64,000 nt of DNA from Dokdonia sinensis. GTDB lineage: Bacteria; Bacteroidota; Bacteroidia; Flavobacteriales; Flavobacteriaceae. Made by a program: the position numbers and the translations under genes. The notes under the pieces were generated by a model. That model was not told the DNA's origin, did not search any database, and saw only the letters and a list, made by a program, of their open reading frames with translations. The stretch covers positions 62,001 through 126,000 of the forward strand of contig NZ_REFV01000003.1 of NCBI RefSeq assembly GCF_003688895.1, written 5' to 3'. Below, piece by piece: positions 54,917 through 61,894 of the stretch. Positions within the stretch are counted from its first letter, which is position 1, and each line of letters opens with the position of its first letter.

Positions 54917-55339
54917 ATGTCTTTTACAGACCTATACGATTCTGGCGAGCACAGTAAGAATGTGGCGCACTTTGCTTCTCTGGTTCATCTTGCTTCTTCA
55001 GACGGGGAACTCAATGAAGAGGAAATTGCCCTTTTAGAGCGTTTTAAACGCAAACTAGATATACGCGATTCAGAATACAAAGAGATTATAGAAAACCCAA
55101 AGATGTACCCAATAGACCCTCCTACGTCTAGTGAGCGCAGGCTGGAACGTCTTTTTAATCTTTTCCAGATTATCTATGCAGACCACCAGATAGACGAGGC
55201 TGAGCGTAAGTTGCTTAATCGCTATGCAAGAGGATTAGGCTACACGGATGAGGCGGCCGAAGTCATTATTAAGAAGTCAATTAAAATTTTTGGTGGAAAT
55301 CTTGACTTTGAAGACTATCAATACTTAATCGTTAAATAA
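54917..55339 (+). CDS. TerB-family protein
   Basis: A 140-aa helical protein of the TerB / DjlA-N type: HFASLVHLASSDGELNEEEIALLERFKRKLDI and LFNLFQIIYADHQIDEAERKLLNRYARGLGY are the two metal-binding-like repeats (DGELNEEE, DHQIDEAE) expected of the fold. Despite the tellurite name, such stand-alone forms usually have unknown roles. It is expected to be cytoplasmic and has its own terminator. Confidence 0.85.
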   Translation: MSFTDLYDSGEHSKNVAHFASLVHLASSDGELNEEEIALLERFKRKLDIRDSEYKEIIENPKMYPIDPPTSSERRLERLFNLFQIIYADHQIDEAERKLLNRYARGLGYTDEAAEVIIKKSIKIFGGNLDFEDYQYLIVK

Positions 55340-55362
55340 AACGATTTACCGTAAATATTTAG

Positions 55363-55386
55363 AAAGCACTTCTTAAGAGGTGCTTT
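55363..55386 (+). terminator. Terminator of terB-like gene
   Basis: AAAGCAC...GTGCTTT with further inner pairs, followed by TTTTTT; it also overlaps the end of the convergent SpoU gene by a few bases downstream. Confidence 0.8.
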
Positions 55387-55388
55387 TT

Positions 55389-55850
55389 TTATTGTCGGGG
55401 TTTATTGCGACCTCTGTCGTAGAGCACAATGCTCCCTGCGACTGCTACATTAAGGCTCATCTTAGACGGGAATTGCACGAGGTGGTGTGACTTCTCAATA
55501 GCTTTATTAGATAGCCCGTGGTCTTCGGCACCTAGGAGGTATACGCATCTTCTGGGATGGTTGAAATCTTCTAATGGCTCGGCTTTTTCATCCATCTCTA
55601 CCCCTACGATTCTTGCGCCTTTGGGTAGGTGGGCATAAAAATCTTCAAAAGTGTTATAGTGAAAATAAGGCATTGCCTTTACAGCATTATGAGTATCACT
55701 TGCCTGTTTTGCGTAGCGGTTGCCTATGGTAAAAATAAAGCTTGCACCTAGATTTTGTGCACTACGCCAGAGTACGCCCAAATTTTCGGGTGTTTTACCA
55801 TTCTGGATACCGATACCGAAGAATTCGTTTGAAAAGTTGTCTACTTGCAT
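55389..55850 (-). CDS. SpoU/TrmH-family RNA 2'-O-methyltransferase
   Basis: A compact 153-aa SPOUT methylase: FFGIGIQNGKTPENLGVLWRSAQNLGASFIFTIG (motif 1), CVYLLGAEDHGLSNKAIEKSHHLVQFPSKMSLNVAVAGSIVLYDR (motifs 2 and 3). It is one of three SpoU proteins in the window and the smallest; target unknown. I start it at ATG 55850. The upstream frame begins in a palindrome copy (TLSRKRS) and passes through the promoter box, so it is not translated. Confidence 0.88.
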   Translation of the reverse strand: MQVDNFSNEFFGIGIQNGKTPENLGVLWRSAQNLGASFIFTIGNRYAKQASDTHNAVKAMPYFHYNTFEDFYAHLPKGARIVGVEMDEKAEPLEDFNHPRRCVYLLGAEDHGLSNKAIEKSHHLVQFPSKMSLNVAVAGSIVLYDRGRNKPRQ

Positions 55851-55854
55851 TGGG

Positions 55855-55862
55855 CAAAAATA
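55855..55862 (-). promoter_or_regulatory. Candidate promoter -7 box of the small SpoU gene
   Basis: TATTTTTG on the minus strand ends only four bases before the ATG, so transcription would start at or next to the start codon, as at queE. Confidence 0.42.
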
Positions 55863-55899
55863 GGAGTTTGTAAAAAAATGTTCATCTTGATGTGACCTT

Positions 55900-55915
55900 T
55901 TTCGCGAAAGCGTAA
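55900..55915. repeat. Dispersed palindrome copy 15 (left arm decayed)
   Basis: TTTCGCGAAAGCGTAA with CCTT in place of the left arm, in the divergent gap between the SpoU and sigma-factor genes. Confidence 0.75.
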
Positions 55916-55948
55916 CTAATACCACAAACCATCACAAAAACAATTCAT

Positions 55949-56437
55949 TTGAATTCTAAAGAAACGCGATTTACAACCTTGATTAAGGACAATGAGGGAA
56001 TGATTTTTAAAATCTCCCGAGCCTATTGCGATAATACGCAGGACCAGAAAGACCTGTATCAGGACATTGTATTCCAGTTATGGAAGGGTTTTGACAGCTT
56101 TCGCGGAGATTCAAAAGCGAGCACTTGGATGTATCGCGTGGCATTAAATACTGCCTTTTCTTTTCTACGCAAGGAGAAACGTAAAGGACACAAAGTACAA
56201 ATGGATGACCTCCAGATTGCTTACGAGGCTCACGACCCAATACTGGAAGAGCGTATCAAAGAAATGTACAATCAGATACGCGCCTTAAGTGACGTAGAAA
56301 AGGGAATAATGCTCTTACTCCTAGAAGGAAAAAAGTACGAAGAAATCGCCGAAATCACCGGATTTACGCGAACCGCCATAGGCACAAGAATATCCCGCAT
56401 CAAGGAAAAATTAAAAAAACAACTCGTAAAAAAATAA
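55949..56437 (+). CDS. ECF RNA polymerase sigma factor
   Basis: A 162-aa ECF sigma-70: region 2 is GMIFKISRAYCDNTQDQKDLYQDIVFQLWKGFDSFRGDSKASTWMYRVALNTAFSFLRK, region 4 is SDVEKGIMLLLLEGKKYEEIAEITGFTRTAIGTRISRIKEKLKK. The start is TTG at 55949, which gives the normal N terminus (NSKETRFTTLIKDNEG); no ATG fits. It is followed four bases later by a membrane protein gene that probably encodes its partner or regulator. DSFRGDS includes a degenerate palindrome (AGCTTTCGCGGA). Confidence 0.93.
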   Translation: MNSKETRFTTLIKDNEGMIFKISRAYCDNTQDQKDLYQDIVFQLWKGFDSFRGDSKASTWMYRVALNTAFSFLRKEKRKGHKVQMDDLQIAYEAHDPILEERIKEMYNQIRALSDVEKGIMLLLLEGKKYEEIAEITGFTRTAIGTRISRIKEKLKKQLVKK

Positions 56438-56441
56438 GACT

Positions 56442-57044
56442 ATGGAACTGGAAGAAATGCAAATTGCCTGGTCACAAATGAGTAGCGAACTCGAAAAACA
56501 AAAACAACTCACAGACGAACTTATTATGAAAATGGCACAACAACAGTACACCTCAAAAATCAACAAAATACTACGCGCAGAGCGAGTGGGAGCGATCATA
56601 TGCTTTGCGACTATCATTTATATTCTTGTGAACTTTACAAAGTTTCAATCCTGGCAATCACAAGCGAGCGCTGTCATACTTGTAATAACTTTATTTGTGA
56701 TGTCTGTAGGATCCCTTTTTTTACTCAAGAAAATGAAGGCGATAAATCTACAGCAAGATAATCTGAGCACTACGATTAAAAAATTTTCTAAATACAAGAA
56801 GTACACCTCGCAGTTTCAAAGGGGAAGTATACTCGTAGGCTTTTTTGTACTGTTTGCGTCTTCGGCAGTGTTCTCTGTTTTATTTAGTGGGAAAGATATG
56901 TTCTTAGAAGTTGACCTCACAAAGATGATTATTCCTATGATTTTTGGACTCATCATTTTTGGTATAATTGCCTATTTAGGAAGCAGGTTTTACGGAAAAT
57001 CTCTTAAAGAGGCGCAACTCATTATTGAAGACCTAGAGGACTAG
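56442..57044 (+). CDS. Four-helix membrane protein, putative sigma-factor partner
   Basis: A 200-aa protein: a 45-residue charged cytoplasmic N terminus (MELEEMQIAWSQMSSELEKQ...), two membrane helices (about 51-90), a basic linker (KKFSKYKKYTSQFQ) and two more helices (about 130-185). It is coupled to the ECF sigma gene, so a regulatory role, probably as anti-sigma, is likely. There is no zinc-binding anti-sigma motif (HxxxCxxC). The 'W..M' N-terminal pattern is common in flavobacterial proteins next to such sigma factors. Its stop shares CTAG with the convergent gene. Confidence 0.72.
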   Translation: MELEEMQIAWSQMSSELEKQKQLTDELIMKMAQQQYTSKINKILRAERVGAIICFATIIYILVNFTKFQSWQSQASAVILVITLFVMSVGSLFLLKKMKAINLQQDNLSTTIKKFSKYKKYTSQFQRGSILVGFFVLFASSAVFSVLFSGKDMFLEVDLTKMIIPMIFGLIIFGIIAYLGSRFYGKSLKEAQLIIEDLED

Positions 57045-57823
57045 TTTTTAGACTTAGGACGTTCAAAACAATTTACAAGCATCTCGTACAATTCGGGATG
57101 CTTTCTTTTAAACAAGTCTGGACGCTCAAAGAAATATTCTGAGGCTACGGCAAAAAACTCAGCTTGGTTTGTGGCGCCGTATTTTCTTATATCGCTCTCA
57201 TCATTATTGATACGTTCCATCTCGCGGTGCATCAGTGACAGCCAGGGCTCAATATAGCGATGTTCTAATAGTCGTTCAGGAATACCATCAGTATCACCGT
57301 CTAATTTATCTAGTAAATGCACAAATTCGTGTACGGCAGTATTGCCTTTATCGGTAGCATTTGAAAAACCGTGGTATAATGCTTTGCGCGAAAGTATCAT
57401 CTGGTTCTCAAACTGCCCTGTTCCTACCATCCCGGCAATACGCCGTTTAGGATCATCCTTATTAAAACCTAGATCTTCATTAAAGTGGCCCGGATAAATC
57501 AAAACCGTCTCCAGATTATCATATACCCAATCCCCAAAATTAAATATAGGAATCACCGCACTCGCCGAAACCAGCATCCTATCCTTATCCGTAAGTTCAA
57601 ATTGTACGGCCTCGACATTAATTTCGGCGAGAAAAGCCATCATTCGGTTTTGAAAAATGACTTTATCCTTTTCATCGAGCTTTCGGTAAAAGAGGACTTC
57701 TTTCTCTAGTACGGGTTTCCATTGAGAAGGGAAATGTTTTTGAGGACGCTTTCGCGAAAGCTTAATAAAACCAAACACCATTAACCCCAAAAGTCCAATA
57801 CCTAAAATAGAAAATACTATCAT
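57041..57823 (-). CDS. MtfA-family zinc-dependent peptidase (M90)
   Basis: A 260-aa protein with one N-terminal membrane helix (1-20) and an M90 domain: VSASAVIPIFNF, TAVHEFVHLLDKLDGDTDGIP with HEFVH at 165-169, and the third ligand Glu222 in ATNQAEFFAVASEYFFERP. In E. coli MtfA binds the Mlc repressor and has aminopeptidase activity; here the protein is membrane-anchored, so that role need not apply. A palindrome copy is read as KLSRKRPQ (21-28), exactly between helix and domain. Confidence 0.9.
   Translation of the reverse strand: MIVFSILGIGLLGLMVFGFIKLSRKRPQKHFPSQWKPVLEKEVLFYRKLDEKDKVIFQNRMMAFLAEINVEAVQFELTDKDRMLVSASAVIPIFNFGDWVYDNLETVLIYPGHFNEDLGFNKDDPKRRIAGMVGTGQFENQMILSRKALYHGFSNATDKGNTAVHEFVHLLDKLDGDTDGIPERLLEHRYIEPWLSLMHREMERINNDESDIRKYGATNQAEFFAVASEYFFERPDLFKRKHPELYEMLVNCFERPKSKN
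57748..57761. repeat. Dispersed palindrome copy 16 (inside the MtfA-like gene)
   Basis: GCTTTCGCGAAAGC, read as LSRKR on the minus strand, at the junction of membrane helix and catalytic domain. Confidence 0.88.
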
Positions 57824-58665
57824 TTATTGTCTTGCATAAATTGAATAATCTCGTCGAAGCGATCGCTCCACCCAAAGATATATTGCGTAATCATAGGAAC
57901 GTGCTTTTTATCCAAAATTATAGGCGCAACTCCCGGCTGAAATTCCTGCAAAGCCTCTGTAAAACGGTTGTTTGCCACCGTGATAGATTTGTACGTTTTA
58001 CTGCTCAAATATATCATTACTGGCGGGGTCTTCTCATTTAGAAAATAGATGGGCGAAGCATCTTTCCACTTTTGTTCATCTGTCGTCCAGGTGGTTTTAT
58101 AGTTGTTATACTCCTGCGGTGGGTTGCTCTGTAAGTAATGGTGCATATCCAGCCCAGCGCTGTCATTTAGAATGATACCTTTTATATCATCGGCGTAGAT
58201 ACCGTATTTAGGATTCAATACGGCAAGTGCGCCCAGATGTCCACCAGCGCTGTGTCCCGTGATGTAGATTTGTGATGGATCGCCTCCGTAATTGCTTGCA
58301 TTTTCTTTTGTCCACAAGATAGCCTGTGCGATCTGTTGCGCCATCTCATCGTAACTCGCATTTGGGCTGAGTGTGTACCCAGGTAAAACTGCAAGTACGT
58401 CGTTCTTTGCAAAGTTGCGCCCTAGCCACCAGTAAATTTCTTTTTTGCCCTTGTTCCAATTTCCGCCGTGCACGTAGATAAGGACTGGAGAAGGTTTATT
58501 TTTTTTGCCATTTGGTTCATAAATATTTAATGTGGGAGCGGGTACTGATGTTCCGTCTAAGGATAGGACCTTATCTGTGCCCAGATAAGAAATATCCTTA
58601 TGCTTTGTGCTCGCACAACTCGTAAAAAACAGCGCGATAAGCGCTGTATAAATTAAAATTCTCAA
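57820..58665 (-). CDS. Alpha/beta-hydrolase esterase lipoprotein
   Basis: A 281-aa lipoprotein (lipid Cys17 in FFTSC) with an HSL-like alpha/beta hydrolase domain. The oxyanion hole is HGGNW (66-70), the nucleophile Ser139 lies in GHSAGGH, Asp at about 202-209 is possible, and His255 is in DKKHVP. It resembles carboxylesterase or BD-FAE-like enzymes that remove acyl groups from small esters or sugars. Anchored at the outer or inner membrane facing the periplasm or surface. It overlaps the MtfA-like gene by four bases. Confidence 0.88.
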   Translation of the reverse strand: MRILIYTALIALFFTSCASTKHKDISYLGTDKVLSLDGTSVPAPTLNIYEPNGKKNKPSPVLIYVHGGNWNKGKKEIYWWLGRNFAKNDVLAVLPGYTLSPNASYDEMAQQIAQAILWTKENASNYGGDPSQIYITGHSAGGHLGALAVLNPKYGIYADDIKGIILNDSAGLDMHHYLQSNPPQEYNNYKTTWTTDEQKWKDASPIYFLNEKTPPVMIYLSSKTYKSITVANNRFTEALQEFQPGVAPIILDKKHVPMITQYIFGWSDRFDEIIQFMQDNK

Positions 58666-58680
58666 TAGGTCTGTTTTAGA

Positions 58681-59118
58681 TTATCTGTTCTCTTTCATTG
58701 CCTCAGTATAATCCTTGGCAAGATCGGTTTTTTGGGCTTCGGAAAATACTTTTCCTGCAAGTTGGAAAAAGGTATGCTCTTCATCTTCTAAATGGTGCTC
58801 TACCTTCTCACAAAGTTGTTTTGCGTAGGTAAGCCATGCTGGAGAATCCATATCGGTCTCATCTATTTTCTCAATAAGTTCATCCATCTCGTGATGCTCT
58901 GCAATACCGTGACGGGCGTGCTCCTGCATCATATCGTTATGTATGAGCGGACTGTAAAAATGTCTTTCCTCCGCATCGGCGTGTACTTGTAGTTCCTTTT
59001 TTAGGTCTTCCCACATTTGCTTGCGACCCTTGGAGTCTCCAGAGGTGCTGGTTACTAGTCGGCATAGCTCGCGTTGCTTGTCGTGGTCTTTTCTTATTGC
59101 TTCAAAAATGTTCATCAT
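58681..59118 (-). CDS. Hemerythrin-domain protein
   Basis: A 145-aa four-helix protein with the hemerythrin/HHE pattern: IFEAIRKDHDKQRELC, VHADAEERHFYSPLI, EHARHGIAEHHEMDELI and CEKVEHHLEDEEHTFFQLA. These His/Glu positions can hold a di-iron centre that senses or binds oxygen or NO, or stores iron. It lies 15 bases upstream of the esterase lipoprotein gene on the same strand and could head a three-gene unit with it and the MtfA-like gene. Confidence 0.9.
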   Translation of the reverse strand: MMNIFEAIRKDHDKQRELCRLVTSTSGDSKGRKQMWEDLKKELQVHADAEERHFYSPLIHNDMMQEHARHGIAEHHEMDELIEKIDETDMDSPAWLTYAKQLCEKVEHHLEDEEHTFFQLAGKVFSEAQKTDLAKDYTEAMKENR

Positions 59119-59250
59119 AATTGGTTTTTAGTTTATTTAAAAATACAGCTAGCACCAGCAAAAGGATGTTAATGAAAAACCAATTACAAAACCCTTAACC
59201 TTTTTTAGGGGCAGTTTCCTCTACTTTTACAAGGAACCAAAACCAATAAT

Positions 59251-59406
59251 ATGTCACTACTAACCATCATTTTAAATATTATTTTTCCACCACTAGGCGT
59301 AGCCGTCGAGAAGGGCGCGGGGAAAGATTTAATCATAAATATCATTCTTACCATTTTAGGATTCATCCCAGGTGTGATACACGCATTCTGGGTAACAAGT
59401 AAATAG
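59251..59406 (+). CDS. YqaE/Pmp3-family small membrane protein
   Basis: A 51-codon gene: MSLLTIILNIIFPPLGVAVE, then KGAGKDLIINIILTILGFIP and GVIHAFWVTSK. Two membrane helices with FPPLGV and LGFIPGVIHAFW are the signature of the Pmp3/UPF0057 family of stress-induced proteolipids that affect membrane potential. It is preceded by TACTTTTA, one base off the -7 consensus, and followed by a terminator. Confidence 0.93.
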   Translation: MSLLTIILNIIFPPLGVAVEKGAGKDLIINIILTILGFIPGVIHAFWVTSK

Positions 59407-59413
59407 AAAGTTT

Positions 59414-59429
59414 TTACGCTTTCGCGAAA
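59414..59429. repeat. Dispersed palindrome copy 17 (right arm decayed)
   Basis: TTACGCTTTCGCGAAA then AT-rich sequence; the left arm is intact. It lies just after the Pmp3-type gene. Confidence 0.7.
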
Positions 59430-59435
59430 ATTTTA

Positions 59436-59476
59436 AAACTCACAACTTCTGCTCTTTGAACTGAAGTTGTGAGTTT
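59436..59476 (+). terminator. Terminator of the Pmp3-type gene
   Basis: A 14-bp stem AAACTCACAACTTC / GAAGTTGTGAGTTT, loop of 13 bases, followed by TTG and T-rich sequence. Confidence 0.85.
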
Positions 59477-59598
59477 TTGTTTCTGTATTCCACAAAAATT
59501 TTAATAGGTTTTCGAATTTTGAACAAATCCTTCTCCTGATGCAACCAGCTCTTGTATTTTTACGTAAGTTTTGACAGCTAACCTAATCACACTTACCT

Positions 59599-60696
59599 AT
59601 GCGTCATTTGTACGCTTTATTGCTAATATTTCACATTTTCGCTTTAAGCGCACAAGAAGAAAAAGTACGCCCCTTTGACCTCGAAGCAGATTTGTTTTAT
59701 GGCACTATCCTAGAGCATAACCCAGATATTTCTCATCTCATTACGGAGCATCCCACGGGATTAATGCTCGCCTACAACCGAAAAACGTATGGCTTTGAAG
59801 AGTGGGAACGACGATACAATTTTCCGGATGTGGGATACACTTTTGCTTATCAGGATATGAAGAATTTCCATCTGGGGGAAGTATATTCCGGATATGCGCA
59901 CTACAATTTTTATTACTGGAAAAGGAGATTGCAATTCAGAATAGGACAAGGAATTGCGGTGGCGACAAAGCCTTACGACCGTGAGACCAATTTTATAAAC
60001 AACGCCTACGGAACACGTGTGATGAGTAGCACGATGCTCAAATTTGGGTATAAGCAGAATAATATCTGGAAAGGTTTTGGTCTGCACGCAGGTGTTTCCA
60101 TAATACATTACAGCAACGCAAACTTGCGTGCACCAAACAACTCCACAAACACCTGGGCTTTTACCGCCGGTATCAACTATTTTCCCGATTATGAGAAAAT
60201 GCCCGACTACATCCCAATGGGCGAAAAAACCAAATACAGCGAGCCCTTGCATTATAACGTGGTGGCACGTTCTGGCGTAAACCAAAGCGACATAAACAAC
60301 AGTGGTCGTTACGGCTTTTTACACCTCACAGGTTTTGTAGATAAACGCATCAATCACAAATCAACACTTGTGGGTGGAGTAGATGTTTTCTTTTCTAACT
60401 TTTTAAAAGAGTTGATACGCTACGAGTCTATAGCCTTGCCAGATAGTGGCGTCACGGGTGATGAAGATTGGAAACGTGCAGGAATTTATGTGGGTCACGA
60501 GTTGCATTTTGACGAGATGTCTTTTGTTTCAGAACTTGGCTATTATGTGTACTACCCCTTTGATTTTGAAGGACGGTTTTATAATCGGTTGGGGTTGAAA
60601 CGGACTTTTGGTGATCATCTTTTTGGGGTTGTAACGGTTAGAGCGCACGGAGCGAAGGCTGAAGAAGTTGAATTTGGTGTGGGGTGGAGGTTTTAA
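59599..60696 (+). CDS. Acyloxyacyl hydrolase / PagL-like lipid A deacylase
   Basis: A 365-aa secreted protein (signal peptide ending LSAQ) that matches flavobacterial PagL-like outer-membrane barrels. The catalytic segment is LHAGVSIIHYSNANLRAPNNSTN, with His170 and Ser172 as the expected pair. PagL removes the 3-O acyl chain of lipid A. The flavobacterial versions are larger than Pseudomonas PagL (about 150 aa), with extra barrel strands and loops. It ends VEFGVGWRF, the terminal Phe fitting barrel insertion. Confidence 0.82.
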   Translation: MRHLYALLLIFHIFALSAQEEKVRPFDLEADLFYGTILEHNPDISHLITEHPTGLMLAYNRKTYGFEEWERRYNFPDVGYTFAYQDMKNFHLGEVYSGYAHYNFYYWKRRLQFRIGQGIAVATKPYDRETNFINNAYGTRVMSSTMLKFGYKQNNIWKGFGLHAGVSIIHYSNANLRAPNNSTNTWAFTAGINYFPDYEKMPDYIPMGEKTKYSEPLHYNVVARSGVNQSDINNSGRYGFLHLTGFVDKRINHKSTLVGGVDVFFSNFLKELIRYESIALPDSGVTGDEDWKRAGIYVGHELHFDEMSFVSELGYYVYYPFDFEGRFYNRLGLKRTFGDHLFGVVTVRAHGAKAEEVEFGVGWRF

Positions 60697-60730
60697 AGCA
60701 ATTAGAGAATTAGGGTAATTAGAAAATGAG

Positions 60731-61495
60731 ATGATGAATCTGAGATTAAAAATATGTGTACTTGTTTTTTTGCTCCTAACTATTGTTTCCTGCAATACCG
60801 AAGACACCTTAACCTGCCTAAAAACCACAGGTGATGAAATTTCAGAAACCTACGACCTAGAATCCTTTGATAAGATTATTGTTTACGAGCGCATACAGCT
60901 CATCGTTAAGGATGCTCCCGAAGTAAGTGTGCGATTAGAAACGGGAGAGAATTTGCTGGAAGATATGGAGGTTTTTGTGGAGGATGGTGTGCTCAATGTG
61001 CGCAACAATGGAGCGTGTAATCTCTTTCGTGATTATGATTATTCTAAGGTATATGTAAGCGCTCCAAACCTTACAGAAATAAGAAATAGTAGTGGATTTA
61101 CCGTTTTAAGCGATGGCGTAATCGGTTGGGAGAATCTGGCACTTATTTCTGACGACTTGATAGAAGAAGACTTTTTCCATAAGGACGGAGACTTTAGGAT
61201 GACCCTAGACTCAGAAAGTGTACTCATACAATGCAATGGACTTTCCAATTATTTTCTGGACGGAAGTATTGAAAATCTAGATATTAATCTTTTAGAAGGT
61301 GACAGCCGTTTACCGTTAGAAGACCTTATTGTTCAAAATGTGATCGTTAATCATACAGGAACAAACGACATTATCATTGCACCCTTACAATCCATTACTG
61401 GCGAACTCAGAAGCACCGGGAATTTAATTTTAAAGAACACTCCACCTGTAGTTGAGGTGGACGAGCTGTTTACTGGGAGGGTTATTTTTGATTGA
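60731..61495 (+). CDS. GIN-domain (DUF2807) lipoprotein
   Basis: A 254-aa lipoprotein (lipid Cys21 in LTIVSC; start at 60731 or the next ATG at 60734) with the putative auto-transporter adhesin 'head GIN' domain: LESFDKIIVYERIQLIVKDAPEVSVRLETGENLLEDMEVFVEDGVLNVRN, then strand repeats around SAPNLTEIRNSSGF and TGTNDIIIAPLQSITGELRSTGNL. The fold is a beta-helix of unknown function, common in Bacteroidota. It follows the PagL-like gene by 34 bases. Confidence 0.85.
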   Translation: MMNLRLKICVLVFLLLTIVSCNTEDTLTCLKTTGDEISETYDLESFDKIIVYERIQLIVKDAPEVSVRLETGENLLEDMEVFVEDGVLNVRNNGACNLFRDYDYSKVYVSAPNLTEIRNSSGFTVLSDGVIGWENLALISDDLIEEDFFHKDGDFRMTLDSESVLIQCNGLSNYFLDGSIENLDINLLEGDSRLPLEDLIVQNVIVNHTGTNDIIIAPLQSITGELRSTGNLILKNTPPVVEVDELFTGRVIFD

Positions 61496-61558
61496 AACCC
61501 CAGCTCTTTTCTTTTGAAGAACATTTTCATTGTACGTACTTATCTGTAGTATTGTTCC

Positions 61559-61601
61559 GCCAATTTTCATTTTCCCCGCCCTGAAGGGAGTGAAAATTGG
61601 C
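61559..61601. repeat. Imperfect hairpin, 11-bp stem
   Basis: GCCAATTTTCA and TGAAAATTGGC enclose 21 bases that contain CCC and GGG for an inner stem. Confidence 0.75.
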
Positions 61602-61752
61602 TCAACTGAGAAAAAAGTCATCCACCACGACGGATTGGGAAAATTTTTTTCGGTTTTAAATATGTTCATCACAAATAATTTAACCGTTTAAGAAAATAGC
61701 TGAGGATGGATGTTGACAATTTCTAATGAGATTATCAGTCTAAGGTGGTTGT

Positions 61753-61768
61753 CCCGATAGCTATCGGG
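61753..61768. repeat. CCCGATAGCTATCGGG palindrome
   Basis: A 16-bp perfect palindrome that I remember as frequent between genes in other flavobacterial genomes; a single copy here. It follows TCTAAGGTGGTTG, which resembles the end of the intergenic element of 49-54 kb. Confidence 0.8.
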
Positions 61769-61776
61769 AGATTTTA

Positions 61777-61794
61777 ATTTTCGCGAAAGCGAAA
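61777..61794. repeat. Dispersed palindrome copy 18 (diverged ends)
   Basis: AATTTTCGCGAAAGCGAA; core TTTCGCGAAAGC kept, left arm changed. Confidence 0.75.
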
Positions 61795-61838
61795 ACTAAA
61801 AATTGTATCAAAACCTCTGATTTTGAAAAGACACCACA

Positions 61839-61880
61839 ACACATCACAGGTGCGGAATTAATTCCGCACCTGTGATGTGT
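61839..61880. repeat. 42-bp perfect palindrome
   Basis: Arms beginning ACACATCACAGGTGCGGAAT, centre TTAA. It can form a 19-20 bp stem in RNA between the convergent GIN-lipoprotein and glycosyltransferase genes, but no T-run follows on either side. Confidence 0.9.
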
Positions 61881-61894
61881 AAAATAATGTGATT

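Larger units (their letters stand above)
61496..61894. other. 399-base intergenic hairpin island
   Basis: No coding frame. It holds, in order: an 11-bp stem GCCAATTTTCA / TGAAAATTGGC (61559-61601), CCCGATAGCTATCGGG (61753-61768), a decayed copy of the dispersed palindrome and a 42-bp perfect palindrome. It lies between convergent genes. Confidence 0.75.

Noticed and set aside
56096-56109. Further palindrome copies at 34914, 37583, 48684, 56096 and 57381
   Set aside because: Each has two or more differences or an inserted base in the core (for example CTTTGCGCGAAA), so I do not count them, though they may be decayed copies.
59761-60285. Long open frame of 174 codons on the minus strand
   Set aside because: It lies entirely inside the PagL-like gene on the other strand, has odd composition (many Cys, His, Val) and no domain.
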